DNA from: Lichenicola sp964247735
Lineage (GTDB): Bacteria; Pseudomonadota; Alphaproteobacteria; Acetobacterales; Acetobacteraceae
DNA: 64,000 nucleotides
Assembly (NCBI GenBank): GCA_964247735.1
Contig: CAXTVS010000003.1
Location: forward strand, 56,938-120,937
Direction: 5' to 3'
The notes below the pieces were generated by a model, which was not told the origin of the DNA, made no database searches, and was given only the letters and a program-made list of their open reading frames with translations. A program made the translations under genes and the position numbers. Positions 32,765 to 40,893 of this stretch are shown piece by piece (the stretch's first letter is position 1; each line of letters begins with the position of its first letter).

Positions 32765-34174
32765 TCAGTGGCCGGCATTCTCGCCGGAGAAGTCGGGGGC
32801 CTGCAGGCCGGAGGCTTCCAGGTGGTGCACCAGGTCGGCCTTGAGGCGCTCCAGGCCGTCGGCGGTGAGGCCCTCAGCGCGGGCGACCAGGACGGCCTGG
32901 GTGTTGGAGGCGCGCAGCAGCCACCAGCCGTCGGGAGTACGGACGCGGACGCCATCGATCGCGGACACCTCGGCGCCGGACTGCTTGAGGCGGGCGGCGA
33001 CCTCCTCGATCACCTTGAACTTGGCGGTGTCGTCGCAGTCGAAGCGCAGCTCGGGGGTGCTGACGGCGTGGGGAAGCGCTTCCTTGACCGACGAGAACGG
33101 GGTGTCCATGCGGGCGACAATGCCCAGCACGCGGACGGCGGCGTAAAGGGCGTCGTCGAAGCCGTACCATCTGTCGGCGAAGAACACGTGGCCGGACATC
33201 TCGCCGGCGAGCGGCGAGCCGGTCTCGGCCATCTTGGCCTTGATCAGCGAATGGCCAGTCTTCCACATCAGCGGCGCGCCGCCGGCGCGCTGCACCTCGT
33301 CGAACAGCACCTGGCTCGCCTTGACGTCGGCGATGATGGTGGCACCGGGGTTGGACTTCAGCACGTCGCGGGCGAGGACGACCAGGAGCTGGTCGCCCCA
33401 CAGGATCTCGCCGTGGTTGTCGACCACGCCGATGCGGTCGGCATCGCCGTCGAACGCGATGCCGATGTCGGCGTTCTTCTCGGCGACGGCGGCGATCAGC
33501 TGTTCCAGGTTCTTGGCCACGGTGGGGTCGGGATGGTGCGCCGGGAAGTTGCCGTCGATCTCGCCGTTCAGCACCGTGTGCTCGCCGGGTAGCGAGCGGA
33601 CCAGGCGGGCCAGGATCTCGCCGGCGGAGCTGTTGCCGTTGTCCCAGACCACCTTGAGGATGCGGTCGCCGCCGTCCCAGTCGGAGATCAGGCGGGCGAT
33701 GTAGTCGTGGCTGACGTCGACCGTGCGATCGGAGCCGTTGGCCTCGTCCACCACGTCGCCGGCGGCGGACAGGGCGCCGAGCTGCTGGATCTGCGCGCCG
33801 AAGAACGGCTTGCGGCCCAGCATCATCTTAAAGCCGTTGTAGTTCGGCGGGTTGTGGCTGCCGGTGACCATGATGCAGCCATCGGTCCCGAGCGTGGTGG
33901 CGGCGTAGTACAGCATCGGCGTGGGGCCGAGGCCGACGCGCAGCACCTCCATGCCCGATGCCTTGAGGCCGTCGACCAGGGCGGCTTCCAGCTCGGGCGA
34001 GGACAGGCGGCCGTCATAGCCGACGGCGACGGTGCGGCCGTCGTGGCGCGACACGATGCTCCCGAAGGTGCGGCCGATGGCGAAGGCGTCCGCGGCGTGC
34101 AGGGTCTGGCCGACGATGCCGCGGATGTCGTACTCGCGCAGGCTGGTTGGCGGGAACGCGTGGGAGAAGGCCAT
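32765..34174 (-). CDS. Phosphomannomutase/phosphoglucomutase
   Basis: A 469-residue member of the alpha-D-phosphohexomutase family, closest to AlgC/ManB. The start has LREYDIRGIVGQTL. The phosphoserine loop is IMVTGSHNPPNYNGFKMML, the metal site is IGIAFDGDADRIGVVDNHG, and the sugar-specificity loop is PLAGEMSGHVFF. It interconverts hexose 6- and 1-phosphates for GDP-mannose or UDP-glucose synthesis. It shares one base with galU at 34174. Confidence 0.94.
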   Translation of the reverse strand: MAFSHAFPPTSLREYDIRGIVGQTLHAADAFAIGRTFGSIVSRHDGRTVAVGYDGRLSSPELEAALVDGLKASGMEVLRVGLGPTPMLYYAATTLGTDGCIMVTGSHNPPNYNGFKMMLGRKPFFGAQIQQLGALSAAGDVVDEANGSDRTVDVSHDYIARLISDWDGGDRILKVVWDNGNSSAGEILARLVRSLPGEHTVLNGEIDGNFPAHHPDPTVAKNLEQLIAAVAEKNADIGIAFDGDADRIGVVDNHGEILWGDQLLVVLARDVLKSNPGATIIADVKASQVLFDEVQRAGGAPLMWKTGHSLIKAKMAETGSPLAGEMSGHVFFADRWYGFDDALYAAVRVLGIVARMDTPFSSVKEALPHAVSTPELRFDCDDTAKFKVIEEVAARLKQSGAEVSAIDGVRVRTPDGWWLLRASNTQAVLVARAEGLTADGLERLKADLVHHLEASGLQAPDFSGENAGH

Positions 34175-35052
34175 CAGAGCGCTCCGACATAGGTCTTGAG
34201 GAACTCGCGCACGGCGGGGCCGAGGTCCGGCCGCTCCAGCGCGAAGGCGATCTGCGCTTCCAGGAAGCCGACCTTGTCGCCGCAGTCGAAGCGCCGGCCC
34301 TCGTAGCGCAAGCCGTGGAACGGATGGTGGCCGATCATCTTGGCCATGGCGTCGGTGAGCTGCACCTCGTTGCCGGCGCCGCGCTCCAGCTTGTTCAGGT
34401 GCACCATGACGTCGGGTGTCAGCACGTAGCGGCCGATGATGGACAGGTTGGAGGGCGCGTCCTTGGGGTCGGGCTTCTCGACCAGGCCTGTGACCTCGAC
34501 CATGCGGCCGTCGTCGGCGCCGATCTTGAGGATGCCGTAGCGGTTAGTCTGCTCGTGCGGCACCTCGGACACCGCGACCACGCTGCCGCCGGTCTGGTGG
34601 TAGGCGTCGGCGAGCTGCTTGAGGCAGGGAGTCTTGGACAACACGATGTCGTCGGGAAGCAGGATCGCGAACGGATCGTCGCCGATGAAGGCGCGCGCGC
34701 ACCAGATGGCGTGGCCGAGACCGAGCGGCTCCTGCTGTCGCACCGAGAGCATGGTGCCGGGGAGCATGCTGGACTCGCGCAGCGCCGCCATGGCTTCCGG
34801 CTTGTTGCGCTCCTTCAGCGTGGCTTCGAGCTCATAGGCGCGGTCGAAGTACTCGACGAGCGCGGTCTTGCCGCGGCCGGTGATGAGGCAGAACTGCTCG
34901 ATGCCGGCGGCGCGGGCCTCGTCGATCGAGTACTGGATCAGCGGCCGGTCGACGACGGGCAGCATCTCCTTGGCCATCGCCTTGGTGGCAGGAAGGAAGC
35001 GCGTGCCCAGGCCGGCGACGGGAAGGACTGCCTTTCGTAGCGGCTTGATCAC
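34174..35052 (-). CDS. galU: UTP-glucose-1-phosphate uridylyltransferase
   Basis: A 292-residue nucleotidyltransferase making UDP-glucose. The signature is KAVLPVAGLGTRFLPATKAM and KEMLPVVDRPLIQYSIDEA. EQEPLGLGHAIWCARAFIGD-type and FAILLPDDIVLS motifs follow, with VEKPDPKDAPSNLSIIGRYV and the acceptor region GRRFDCGDKVGFLEA. It heads the galU-phosphohexomutase-GT61 operon. Confidence 0.96.
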   Translation of the reverse strand: MIKPLRKAVLPVAGLGTRFLPATKAMAKEMLPVVDRPLIQYSIDEARAAGIEQFCLITGRGKTALVEYFDRAYELEATLKERNKPEAMAALRESSMLPGTMLSVRQQEPLGLGHAIWCARAFIGDDPFAILLPDDIVLSKTPCLKQLADAYHQTGGSVVAVSEVPHEQTNRYGILKIGADDGRMVEVTGLVEKPDPKDAPSNLSIIGRYVLTPDVMVHLNKLERGAGNEVQLTDAMAKMIGHHPFHGLRYEGRRFDCGDKVGFLEAQIAFALERPDLGPAVREFLKTYVGAL

Positions 35053-35232
35053 GTTGTCTGCTCCCCGTCTGGAACGTCGTGCCGGTTACCGGCTTCGTTG
35101 CGGCGGCGAAGGTGCCATGGGGCGGGCGGAGCCGCAATCGCGGAGCCAGGATGGCGGGGTTGCGGCGGGCGAGGTCCGCCAAGTGGCGCGCCGGGGTGGC
35201 GGGCCGTCAGCCCCGACGGTTGGGGCAGGACT

Positions 35233-35317
35233 GGTGCGGTCGAGAAGACTCGAACTTCCACGGGGTTTCCCCCACAAGCACCTCAAGCTTGCGCGTCTAC
35301 CATTCCGCCACGACCGC
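35233..35317 (-). tRNA. tRNA-Leu (GAG)
   Basis: An 85-nt tRNA on the minus strand with acceptor GCGGTCG/CGACCGC, anticodon stem CAAGC/GCTTG with loop TTGAGGT (anticodon GAG), a long variable arm (TGGGGGAAACCCCG region) typical of leucine tRNAs, T-loop TTCGAGT, and encoded CCA at 35233-35235. Confidence 0.95.
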
Positions 35318-35376
35318 ACCGTGACATCCCCGGACCGCGCAGGCGATAACCGGAGGCGACGGGGGCCGTATAAACG

Positions 35377-36108
35377 ATGGACGCGAGCGGGGCAATCATC
35401 CGGGAACTGGTCTGGACGCGCAGCGAGGCGCCGGTTCCGTATCCCGAGGCGATGACGCGGATGCGGGACGCGGTGGCGGGGATACGCGACCGGGGGGATG
35501 CGGAGCAGCTGTGGCTGCTGGAGCATCCGCCGTGCTTCACCGCCGGGACCTCGGCGCGGGCGGAGGACCTGTTCAACCCGCAGGGCTTCCCGACCTTCGA
35601 GGCGGGGCGCGGCGGGCAGTGGACGTATCATGGGCCGGGACAGCGGGTGGGATACGTGATGCTGGACCTGCACCGGGCGCACGGGCCGGTGCCGGCACGG
35701 GACGTGCGCGCGTTCGTGTCGGCGCTGGAGGGGTGGCTAATCGCGACGCTGGCGCGGCTGGGGGTGAAGGCGGGGCGGCGCGACGGACACGTGGGGGTCT
35801 GGGTGACGGACGCGGCGACCGGGCGGGACGCGAAGGTCGCGGCACTCGGGGTGCGGCTGACGCGCTGGGTGAGTTGGCACGGGGTGTCGCTGAACGTCGA
35901 CCCGGTGCTGGAGCACTTCGACGGGATCGTGCCGTGCGGGATACGCGAGCACGGGGTGACGAGCCTGCGGGCGCTGGGGATCGGGGCGACGATGGCGGAA
36001 GTGGATGCAGCGCTGGCGGCGTGCTGGGCAGGGAGCTTCGGGGATGCGGGGCGGGTGGAACGGTCGCGGCCTGGTTCCGGTGCGCCGGAGGAGATGGCGA
36101 CAGGATAG
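35377..36108 (+). CDS. lipB: Octanoyl-[acyl carrier protein] transferase LipB
   Basis: A 243-residue enzyme that moves octanoate from ACP to lipoyl domains. Family motifs are LWLLEHPPCFTAGTSA, GGQWTYHGPGQRVGYVMLDL, KVAALGVRLTRWVSWHGVSL with the catalytic Lys, and IVPCGIREHGVTSLRALG with the catalytic Cys. The last 30 residues are beyond the usual end. It is convergent with the SEC-C glycosyltransferase gene. Confidence 0.95.
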   Translation: MDASGAIIRELVWTRSEAPVPYPEAMTRMRDAVAGIRDRGDAEQLWLLEHPPCFTAGTSARAEDLFNPQGFPTFEAGRGGQWTYHGPGQRVGYVMLDLHRAHGPVPARDVRAFVSALEGWLIATLARLGVKAGRRDGHVGVWVTDAATGRDAKVAALGVRLTRWVSWHGVSLNVDPVLEHFDGIVPCGIREHGVTSLRALGIGATMAEVDAALAACWAGSFGDAGRVERSRPGSGAPEEMATG

Positions 36109-36117
36109 GCGTCTCCA

Positions 36118-37149
36118 TCACCGGGCGCCCTCGTGGCGTCGCTGTCCGTTCACGCCGTGACAGTGTTTGAAGCGCCGCCCCGACCCGCAGGGGCATGGCT
36201 CGTTGCGCGCCCGCTCGGGGCGGCCTCGGATCATCCGTTCCAGGGAGGCCTGGAAGAGACGTTGCAGTTGTTGCGGGGCGATCGGGCTCGGCTGCGGCAC
36301 CGCCCGGGATGCGTCCTCGGCCGCCGCCAAGTCCAGCCTTATCCTGCTGCTCCAGTGCGGGTTCAACGTCGACAGCGACCGGTCGCCGGTCCTGATGTAG
36401 GCCAGGAACATGGCGTCGGGCTCACGCTCGGTCGCATCCTCGAACCTGACGTCGTCGGCGCCATACAGGAAGGCGAGATACTGCTCCTGGTCCAGGCGGA
36501 ACTGCCAGCCGTAGTCGTTCTCGATGGAGCTCTGGGAGAACCTGACGCGGTTCAGCTTCGCGATCCGTCTCCTCGACAGCTCGTAGTCCACTGAGCGGAG
36601 ATGGAACAGGATGATGTTGCAGTCGATCTTGTACTTGAGGTCGCACCCGTGGAAGCCGGCGCCCCAGCGGATGGGGCGTCTCGAGATCACCGGCTTCGCG
36701 TAGTCGACATCGAAGCGCACGAAGCGTCTCTGCTCGAAGAGGGGTCGTCGGAAGTCGATGGTTTGCTCGTGCGTCCGGCGGTGGATCACCTCGAACCCGA
36801 TCGGGGCGGTGCAGGCGAACTGTTTGATTGCGACGTATTGCGCCAGGCTCATGCCGGAGTCGGGATCCATGACGATGAACTCGTCCACGTCGGTGTAGAT
36901 CACGAGGTCGTAGACCCCGAGCAGCGCCTCGTGGACGTGGCTGACCAGGGCCGCACGGTCGTCCTCGTCCAGCAGCGCGCGCTTCTTGGACAGGAGGTTT
37001 CTGATGAGGGGGTTGCCGGTCGAGCCGTCGGTGGACCCATCGTCGATCACGAACAGGTTCTCCAGGCCGAAACAGGCACCGTAATGGTTCAGCCACAGGG
37101 GGAGGAAGGTTTCCTCGTCGTAGACCATCGTGAGGGCGGCTATTCTCAT
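36118..37149 (-). CDS. Glycosyltransferase (GT2/GT92-like) with C-terminal SEC-C motif
   Basis: A 343-residue protein. Residues 1-240 form a glycosyltransferase of the Glyco_tranf_2_4 type: IAALTMVYDEETFLPLWLNH, LFVIDDGSTDGSTG, YTDVDEFIVMDPDSG with a DxD-like metal site, and a late FHLRSVDYELSRRR. Residues about 315-333 are a SEC-C zinc motif (NEPCPCGSGRRFKHCHG), known from SecA and many unrelated proteins. It probably acts on a surface glycan. The SEC-C fusion is unusual and may mediate binding to a partner or ribosome (inference). Confidence 0.82.
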   Translation of the reverse strand: MRIAALTMVYDEETFLPLWLNHYGACFGLENLFVIDDGSTDGSTGNPLIRNLLSKKRALLDEDDRAALVSHVHEALLGVYDLVIYTDVDEFIVMDPDSGMSLAQYVAIKQFACTAPIGFEVIHRRTHEQTIDFRRPLFEQRRFVRFDVDYAKPVISRRPIRWGAGFHGCDLKYKIDCNIILFHLRSVDYELSRRRIAKLNRVRFSQSSIENDYGWQFRLDQEQYLAFLYGADDVRFEDATEREPDAMFLAYIRTGDRSLSTLNPHWSSRIRLDLAAAEDASRAVPQPSPIAPQQLQRLFQASLERMIRGRPERARNEPCPCGSGRRFKHCHGVNGQRRHEGAR

Positions 37150-37514
37150 GGGATGATCCGGTATGGGTCGGCGCGTGGCCTGGGTCTGCGTCCGCCGGCG
37201 CGGCGCTGCGGCCCGGGAGACGGATCGCGAGGCCCGTAGTCCAGTATGGCGGCGACGCGCAACCGGATATCATGCCTGCGTCGTCTTCACCGGCAGAGGG
37301 AGCCATCCGTGGATGTGAGCCAGCCTTGGCTGGAGCCTTCCGTGTGGGATACCGGCATGGATGCGACCTGCGCGTCGGGCGCCGCCGCCGGATGCCTCGG
37401 CGGCGTCGAGTGCGGCATGCCCAAACCCTGTCGTCGCGTTGACCAAGCTGGAGGCGAAATCGGAGTTCACCGCCGTGGCGGCTGATCGACGCCCTGTCAG
37501 CGACGCCGGGGGGC
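37150..37514. other. Intergenic stretch, no convincing gene
   Basis: 365 bp between the SEC-C glycosyltransferase and the next small gene. Open frames exist on both strands (for example 37246-37485 plus and 37270-37470 minus) but lack a recognisable domain or a good ribosome site. No terminator with a T-tract is visible. Confidence 0.5.
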
Positions 37515-37916
37515 ATGATGCCGGTCCTGCTCGCCGTGCCGCTGGCGATCCTTGCTGTGCTCCTGGTGCTGGTCACCCTGCCGGTGTCGTTTCCGCTGAT
37601 GGCGGCCTTGCAGGCGCGGGATGGCCGTTTCCTGCGGGCTGCGGCGGAACAAACGCAGTGCAGCCGCTGCGGACACCGGCTCTGCGGGGAAGCGGTGGAC
37701 GAGGCCGACACTGCATGGGCAGAGACGGTGGCTGACGCACGCCTACGACACCCGCACGTCCTCCTTAGGATCGTCCGGCACCTGTATGCCCGGTGCACGG
37801 TGTGTGGTGCGGACTACGACTGGGACGTGCAGCGCCTCGCGTTCCGGCTCCTGTGCGGTGCCTCGGTGGAGGCTGCAATCGCACCGGACGCGGATGGGGC
37901 GCGTGGCGAGCCTTGA
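37515..37916 (+). CDS. Small membrane protein with zinc-ribbon-like Cys pairs
   Basis: A 133-residue protein. Residues 3-28 form a transmembrane helix (PVLLAVPLAILAVLLVLVTL). The cytoplasmic part has CSRCG near residue 49 and CTVCG near residue 97, a plausible split four-Cys zinc ribbon. Two ATGs are adjacent (37515 and 37518) with a GGGGGG run just upstream. No family is recognised. It sits at the edge of an AT-richer islet. Confidence 0.55.
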   Translation: MMPVLLAVPLAILAVLLVLVTLPVSFPLMAALQARDGRFLRAAAEQTQCSRCGHRLCGEAVDEADTAWAETVADARLRHPHVLLRIVRHLYARCTVCGADYDWDVQRLAFRLLCGASVEAAIAPDADGARGEP

Positions 37917-38017
37917 GTCGACAATCTCTGGCGGCTTGGAACGGATCAAAGCACCGGAAGCCAAGCGACCGGACATCTAATATCTGGCTGCTGCGGATGC
38001 GACCTTGTTGAATTGGA

Positions 38018-38610
38018 ATGGAGGAGAAGTCGTCAGTGGCTGCCCCGTCAGGGCCTATGACGCCAGGACAAACCCTAGCCATCAGCGGCTGTATTACGCT
38101 GTTCGGATCAATGTTGAGTTTTCTTGCGGTTCTCGCATCTGACTCGGCAAGGCGCTGGCTGTCTTGTCCGAAGCTAAAGTTCGAGATCGACAGGTCAAAC
38201 CTGTGCGTCGTTGATACGGATGGAGAGCGTCTCCTTAGGATCAGGCTGACCAACAGGAGGCCGAAGACCGCCAAGGCGTGCTGTGTCTTGTCGAAGTGAG
38301 CACCGTTGCAGGAGAAGTAGTGGCCTCAGAAGGTTTGCAGATCAACTGGGCTCGTGTTGGTGCTGTTGCAATTGACGTTCCTCAGGGGACTGCACGCCAC
38401 ATAGATATTGCTACCCGAGAGCATAGCGGAAGACTAAGGTTGCATGGCGAGACTACCGGAGCCTTGAAGGTTGCGGCGGCGAGAGAACAGGCTTTGAACT
38501 TTAGAGTTCAGGCAGTGTTCGAGGCTGGTGTGAAGATAGGTTGCACGTTTCGCTTCCACAGAGGCGCGATCCAGACCGAGATGCAGATCACCGATTTTGC
38601 GGCGCATTAG
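38018..38610 (+). pseudogene. Hypothetical gene broken by a frameshift
   Basis: Two overlapping frames, 38018-38299 and 38278-38610, read as one protein if one base is restored near 38282-38290. The first ends RLTNRRPKTAKACCVLSK and stops, while the second continues from CLVEVSTVAGEVVASEG in the next phase. The joined product (about 195 residues) would have one membrane segment (LAISGCITLFGSMLSFLAVL) and a beta-rich domain (LRIRLTNRRPKTAK, then HIDIATREHSGRLRLHGETT). The first start may be GTG 38036, because GGAGGAG overlaps the ATG at 38018. The function is unknown. It could instead be a programmed frameshift, but no slippery heptamer is obvious. Confidence 0.5.
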
Positions 38611-39271
38611 GTTTGCCCTTCATTCGTAACCGGCCAGTAGCGCCGCCAGCTCGATCGCGCTGTCGTCCTGTCTCGGTTGCTCGACAAACGGTGCCCAGCA
38701 GTCTGGATACCTTTCTGAGCTACAGCACCACTGCCATGCTGGCACCGACAAAAGGGCGGCTAGGGTTGGTCCACTATGGTATGATTTGACGTCGAAACCT
38801 TTGTGTGGTGAACCGCTGGAATGCAGTTGCCGGCCGTCTTCATGTTTGTGGTAATCTTGCACCCCCTGTAGAAGGCTGTAGAAACGGTCGCGGGTATATG
38901 GGGCAGATTCTTTAAGTCCTCCGTTAGGCTGGTTAGAACAATTATCTGGCTTCTGAAGCTACCTTTCGTGCTGGTAGCCTGGACGGAAGGCGTTTGCAGA
39001 GGCTTGAGCGGCGCAGGCCCCTGTCCGCATAGAGAACATGCGGGCCTACATTGAAAGCTGGCGGACCAAGCTGCGTTTCATCCGGCTGCTTAAGTAGCGC
39101 TTACAGCCTAAGGAAGCTGCACTGCCTCCACAGCCGCTCGCTTCGTCTCCGCGATCGGGCCCCTGATGAGGCAACGTTACCAACTCTGGGGGATAGAACG
39201 AGAGAGGTGCGCAGCGAAACGACTTCCAGCAAAACGCTGCCATCGTTACATACTTTGACGTCCATGGACTT
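38611..39271. other. AT-richer gene-poor stretch beside tRNA-Ser
   Basis: About 660 bp with visibly lower GC than the flanks. No open frame shows a recognisable domain; the frames at 38620-38862 and 39046-39321 (minus) are not supported by codon pattern or ribosome sites, and the latter runs into the tRNA. It may be a remnant of an element once integrated at the tRNA-Ser 3' end (inference). Confidence 0.5.
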
Positions 39272-39364
39272 TGGCGGAGGGGATGGGATTCGAACCCACG
39301 GTACACCTTTACAGTGTACAACGGTTTAGCAAACCGCCGCCTTCAGCCACTCGGCCACCCCTCC
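39272..39364 (-). tRNA. tRNA-Ser (GCT)
   Basis: A 93-nt tRNA on the minus strand with acceptor GGAGGGG/CCCCTCC, anticodon stem CGGTT/AACCG with loop containing GCT, a long variable arm (GTACACTGTAAAGGTGTAC), T-loop TTCGAAT, discriminator G and encoded CCA at 39272-39274. It is a class-II serine tRNA reading AGC/AGT. Confidence 0.95.
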
Positions 39365-39432
39365 GCCGAAGAGCGTGCTCATCACACGGCGTTTGCACCG
39401 CCGGTTCTAGGGTGTCCGGCCACACCCGTCAA

Positions 39433-40893
39433 TCAGGCGCCAGGGGACAGGCGGCGCTGCAGGGCCTCGTTGACCAGGGCCGGGTTGCCCTTGCCGGCCA
39501 TCGCCTTCATCACCTGGCCGACGAAGAAGCCGAACAGCTTGTCCTTGCCGGAGCGATACTCGGCGAGCTTGTCGGCGTGGGCGGCCAGCACGGCGTCGAT
39601 GGCGGTGTCGATCGCGCCCACGTCCATCACCTGGCGCAGGCCGCGGCGCTCGACGATGGCAGACGCCCCCTCCCCCGTCTCGACCATGGCCTCGAACACC
39701 TCCTTGGCGATCTTGCCGTTGATGGTGCGGTCGGCCATCAGGTCGAGCAGGCCACCGAGAGCTTCGGCGGTGACGGGACTCTCGGAGATGGTGCGACCGG
39801 TGCGGTTCAGCGCGGCGAACAGCTCGCCGATCACCCAATTGGAGGCGAGGCGGGCGTCGCGGCCGGCGGCGACGGTCTCGAAGTAGTGGGCGGTGTCGCG
39901 CTCGGCGACCAGGACGGCAGCGTCGTAGGCGGGAATGCCATACTGGGACACGAAGCGGAGGCGCTTGGCGTCGGGAAGCTCGGGCAAGGCGGCCTTGAGC
40001 GAGGCGACCCAGTCCTCGTCCAGGACCAGAGGCAGCAGGTCGGGGTCGGGGAAGTAGCGGTAGTCGTGCGCGTCCTCCTTGGTGCGCAGCGACCGGGTCT
40101 CCCCGCGCTGCGGGTCGAACAGGCGGGTTTCCTGGTCGACGGTGCCGCCGGCCTCCCAGATCGCGACCTGGCGGCGGGCCTCGACCTCGACGGCCTGCGT
40201 CACGTAGCGGATCGAGTTGACGTTCTTGATCTCGCACCGGATGCGGAACGGCTCGCCGTGGCGGCGCACCGACACGTTGACGTCGGCGCGCATGGAGCCC
40301 TCCTCCATGTTGCCGTCGCAGGTGCCGAGGTAGCGCAGGATGGTGCGCAGCTTGCGCAGGTAGGCGCCGGCCTCCTCGGGGCTGCGCAGGTCGGGCTCGC
40401 TGACGATCTCCATCAGCGCGACGCCGGAGCGGTTGAGGTCGATGAAGGAGCGGGCGGGATCCTGGTCGTGCAGGGACTTGCCGGCGTCCTGCTCCAGGTG
40501 GAGGCGGGTGATGCCGATGTCGCGTCGGGAGCCGTCGGCGAGCTCGATCTCGACGCGGCCGGCGCCGATGATCGGGTGGGTGAACTGGCTGATCTGATAG
40601 CCGGCGGGAAGGTCGGCGTAGAAGTAGTTCTTGCGGTCGAAGCGGCTGAGCAGGTTGACGCGGGCGTCGAGGCCGAGGCCGGTGCGGACGGCCTGGGCGA
40701 CACAATGCTCGTTCAGCACCGGGAGCATGCCGGGGAACGCGGCATCGACCAGGCTGACCTGGCTGTTGGGCTCGCCGCCGTAGGTGGCAGAGGCGCCGGA
40801 GAACAGCTTGGCCTGGCTGATCACCTGGGCGTGCACCTCAAGCCCGATCACCAGCTCCCAGGGGCCGGTGGCGCCGTCGACCGTGTAGCTCAC
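39433..40893 (-). CDS. gatB: Asp-tRNA(Asn)/Glu-tRNA(Gln) amidotransferase subunit B
   Basis: A 486-residue subunit that phosphorylates and transamidates misacylated tRNA with GatA and GatC. It shows VIGLEVHAQVISQAKLFSGA, FDRKNYFYADLPAGYQISQF, DLNRSGVALMEIVSEPDLRS and EEGSMRADVNVSVR, then the C-terminal GatB/Yqey domain ending VGQVMKAMAGKGNPALVNEA. The GTG at 40893 is the start because it overlaps the gatA stop by 4 nt (GTGA) and starts right at the conserved region; the frame's upstream extension is antisense noise. Confidence 0.96.
   Translation of the reverse strand: MSYTVDGATGPWELVIGLEVHAQVISQAKLFSGASATYGGEPNSQVSLVDAAFPGMLPVLNEHCVAQAVRTGLGLDARVNLLSRFDRKNYFYADLPAGYQISQFTHPIIGAGRVEIELADGSRRDIGITRLHLEQDAGKSLHDQDPARSFIDLNRSGVALMEIVSEPDLRSPEEAGAYLRKLRTILRYLGTCDGNMEEGSMRADVNVSVRRHGEPFRIRCEIKNVNSIRYVTQAVEVEARRQVAIWEAGGTVDQETRLFDPQRGETRSLRTKEDAHDYRYFPDPDLLPLVLDEDWVASLKAALPELPDAKRLRFVSQYGIPAYDAAVLVAERDTAHYFETVAAGRDARLASNWVIGELFAALNRTGRTISESPVTAEALGGLLDLMADRTINGKIAKEVFEAMVETGEGASAIVERRGLRQVMDVGAIDTAIDAVLAAHADKLAEYRSGKDKLFGFFVGQVMKAMAGKGNPALVNEALQRRLSPGA

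Noticed and set aside
37757..38241. A 12-bp repeat (CTCCTTAGGATC) near 37763 and 38230
   Set aside because: Only 12 bp, both inside coding sequence for similar residues, with no further similarity around it; likely chance.
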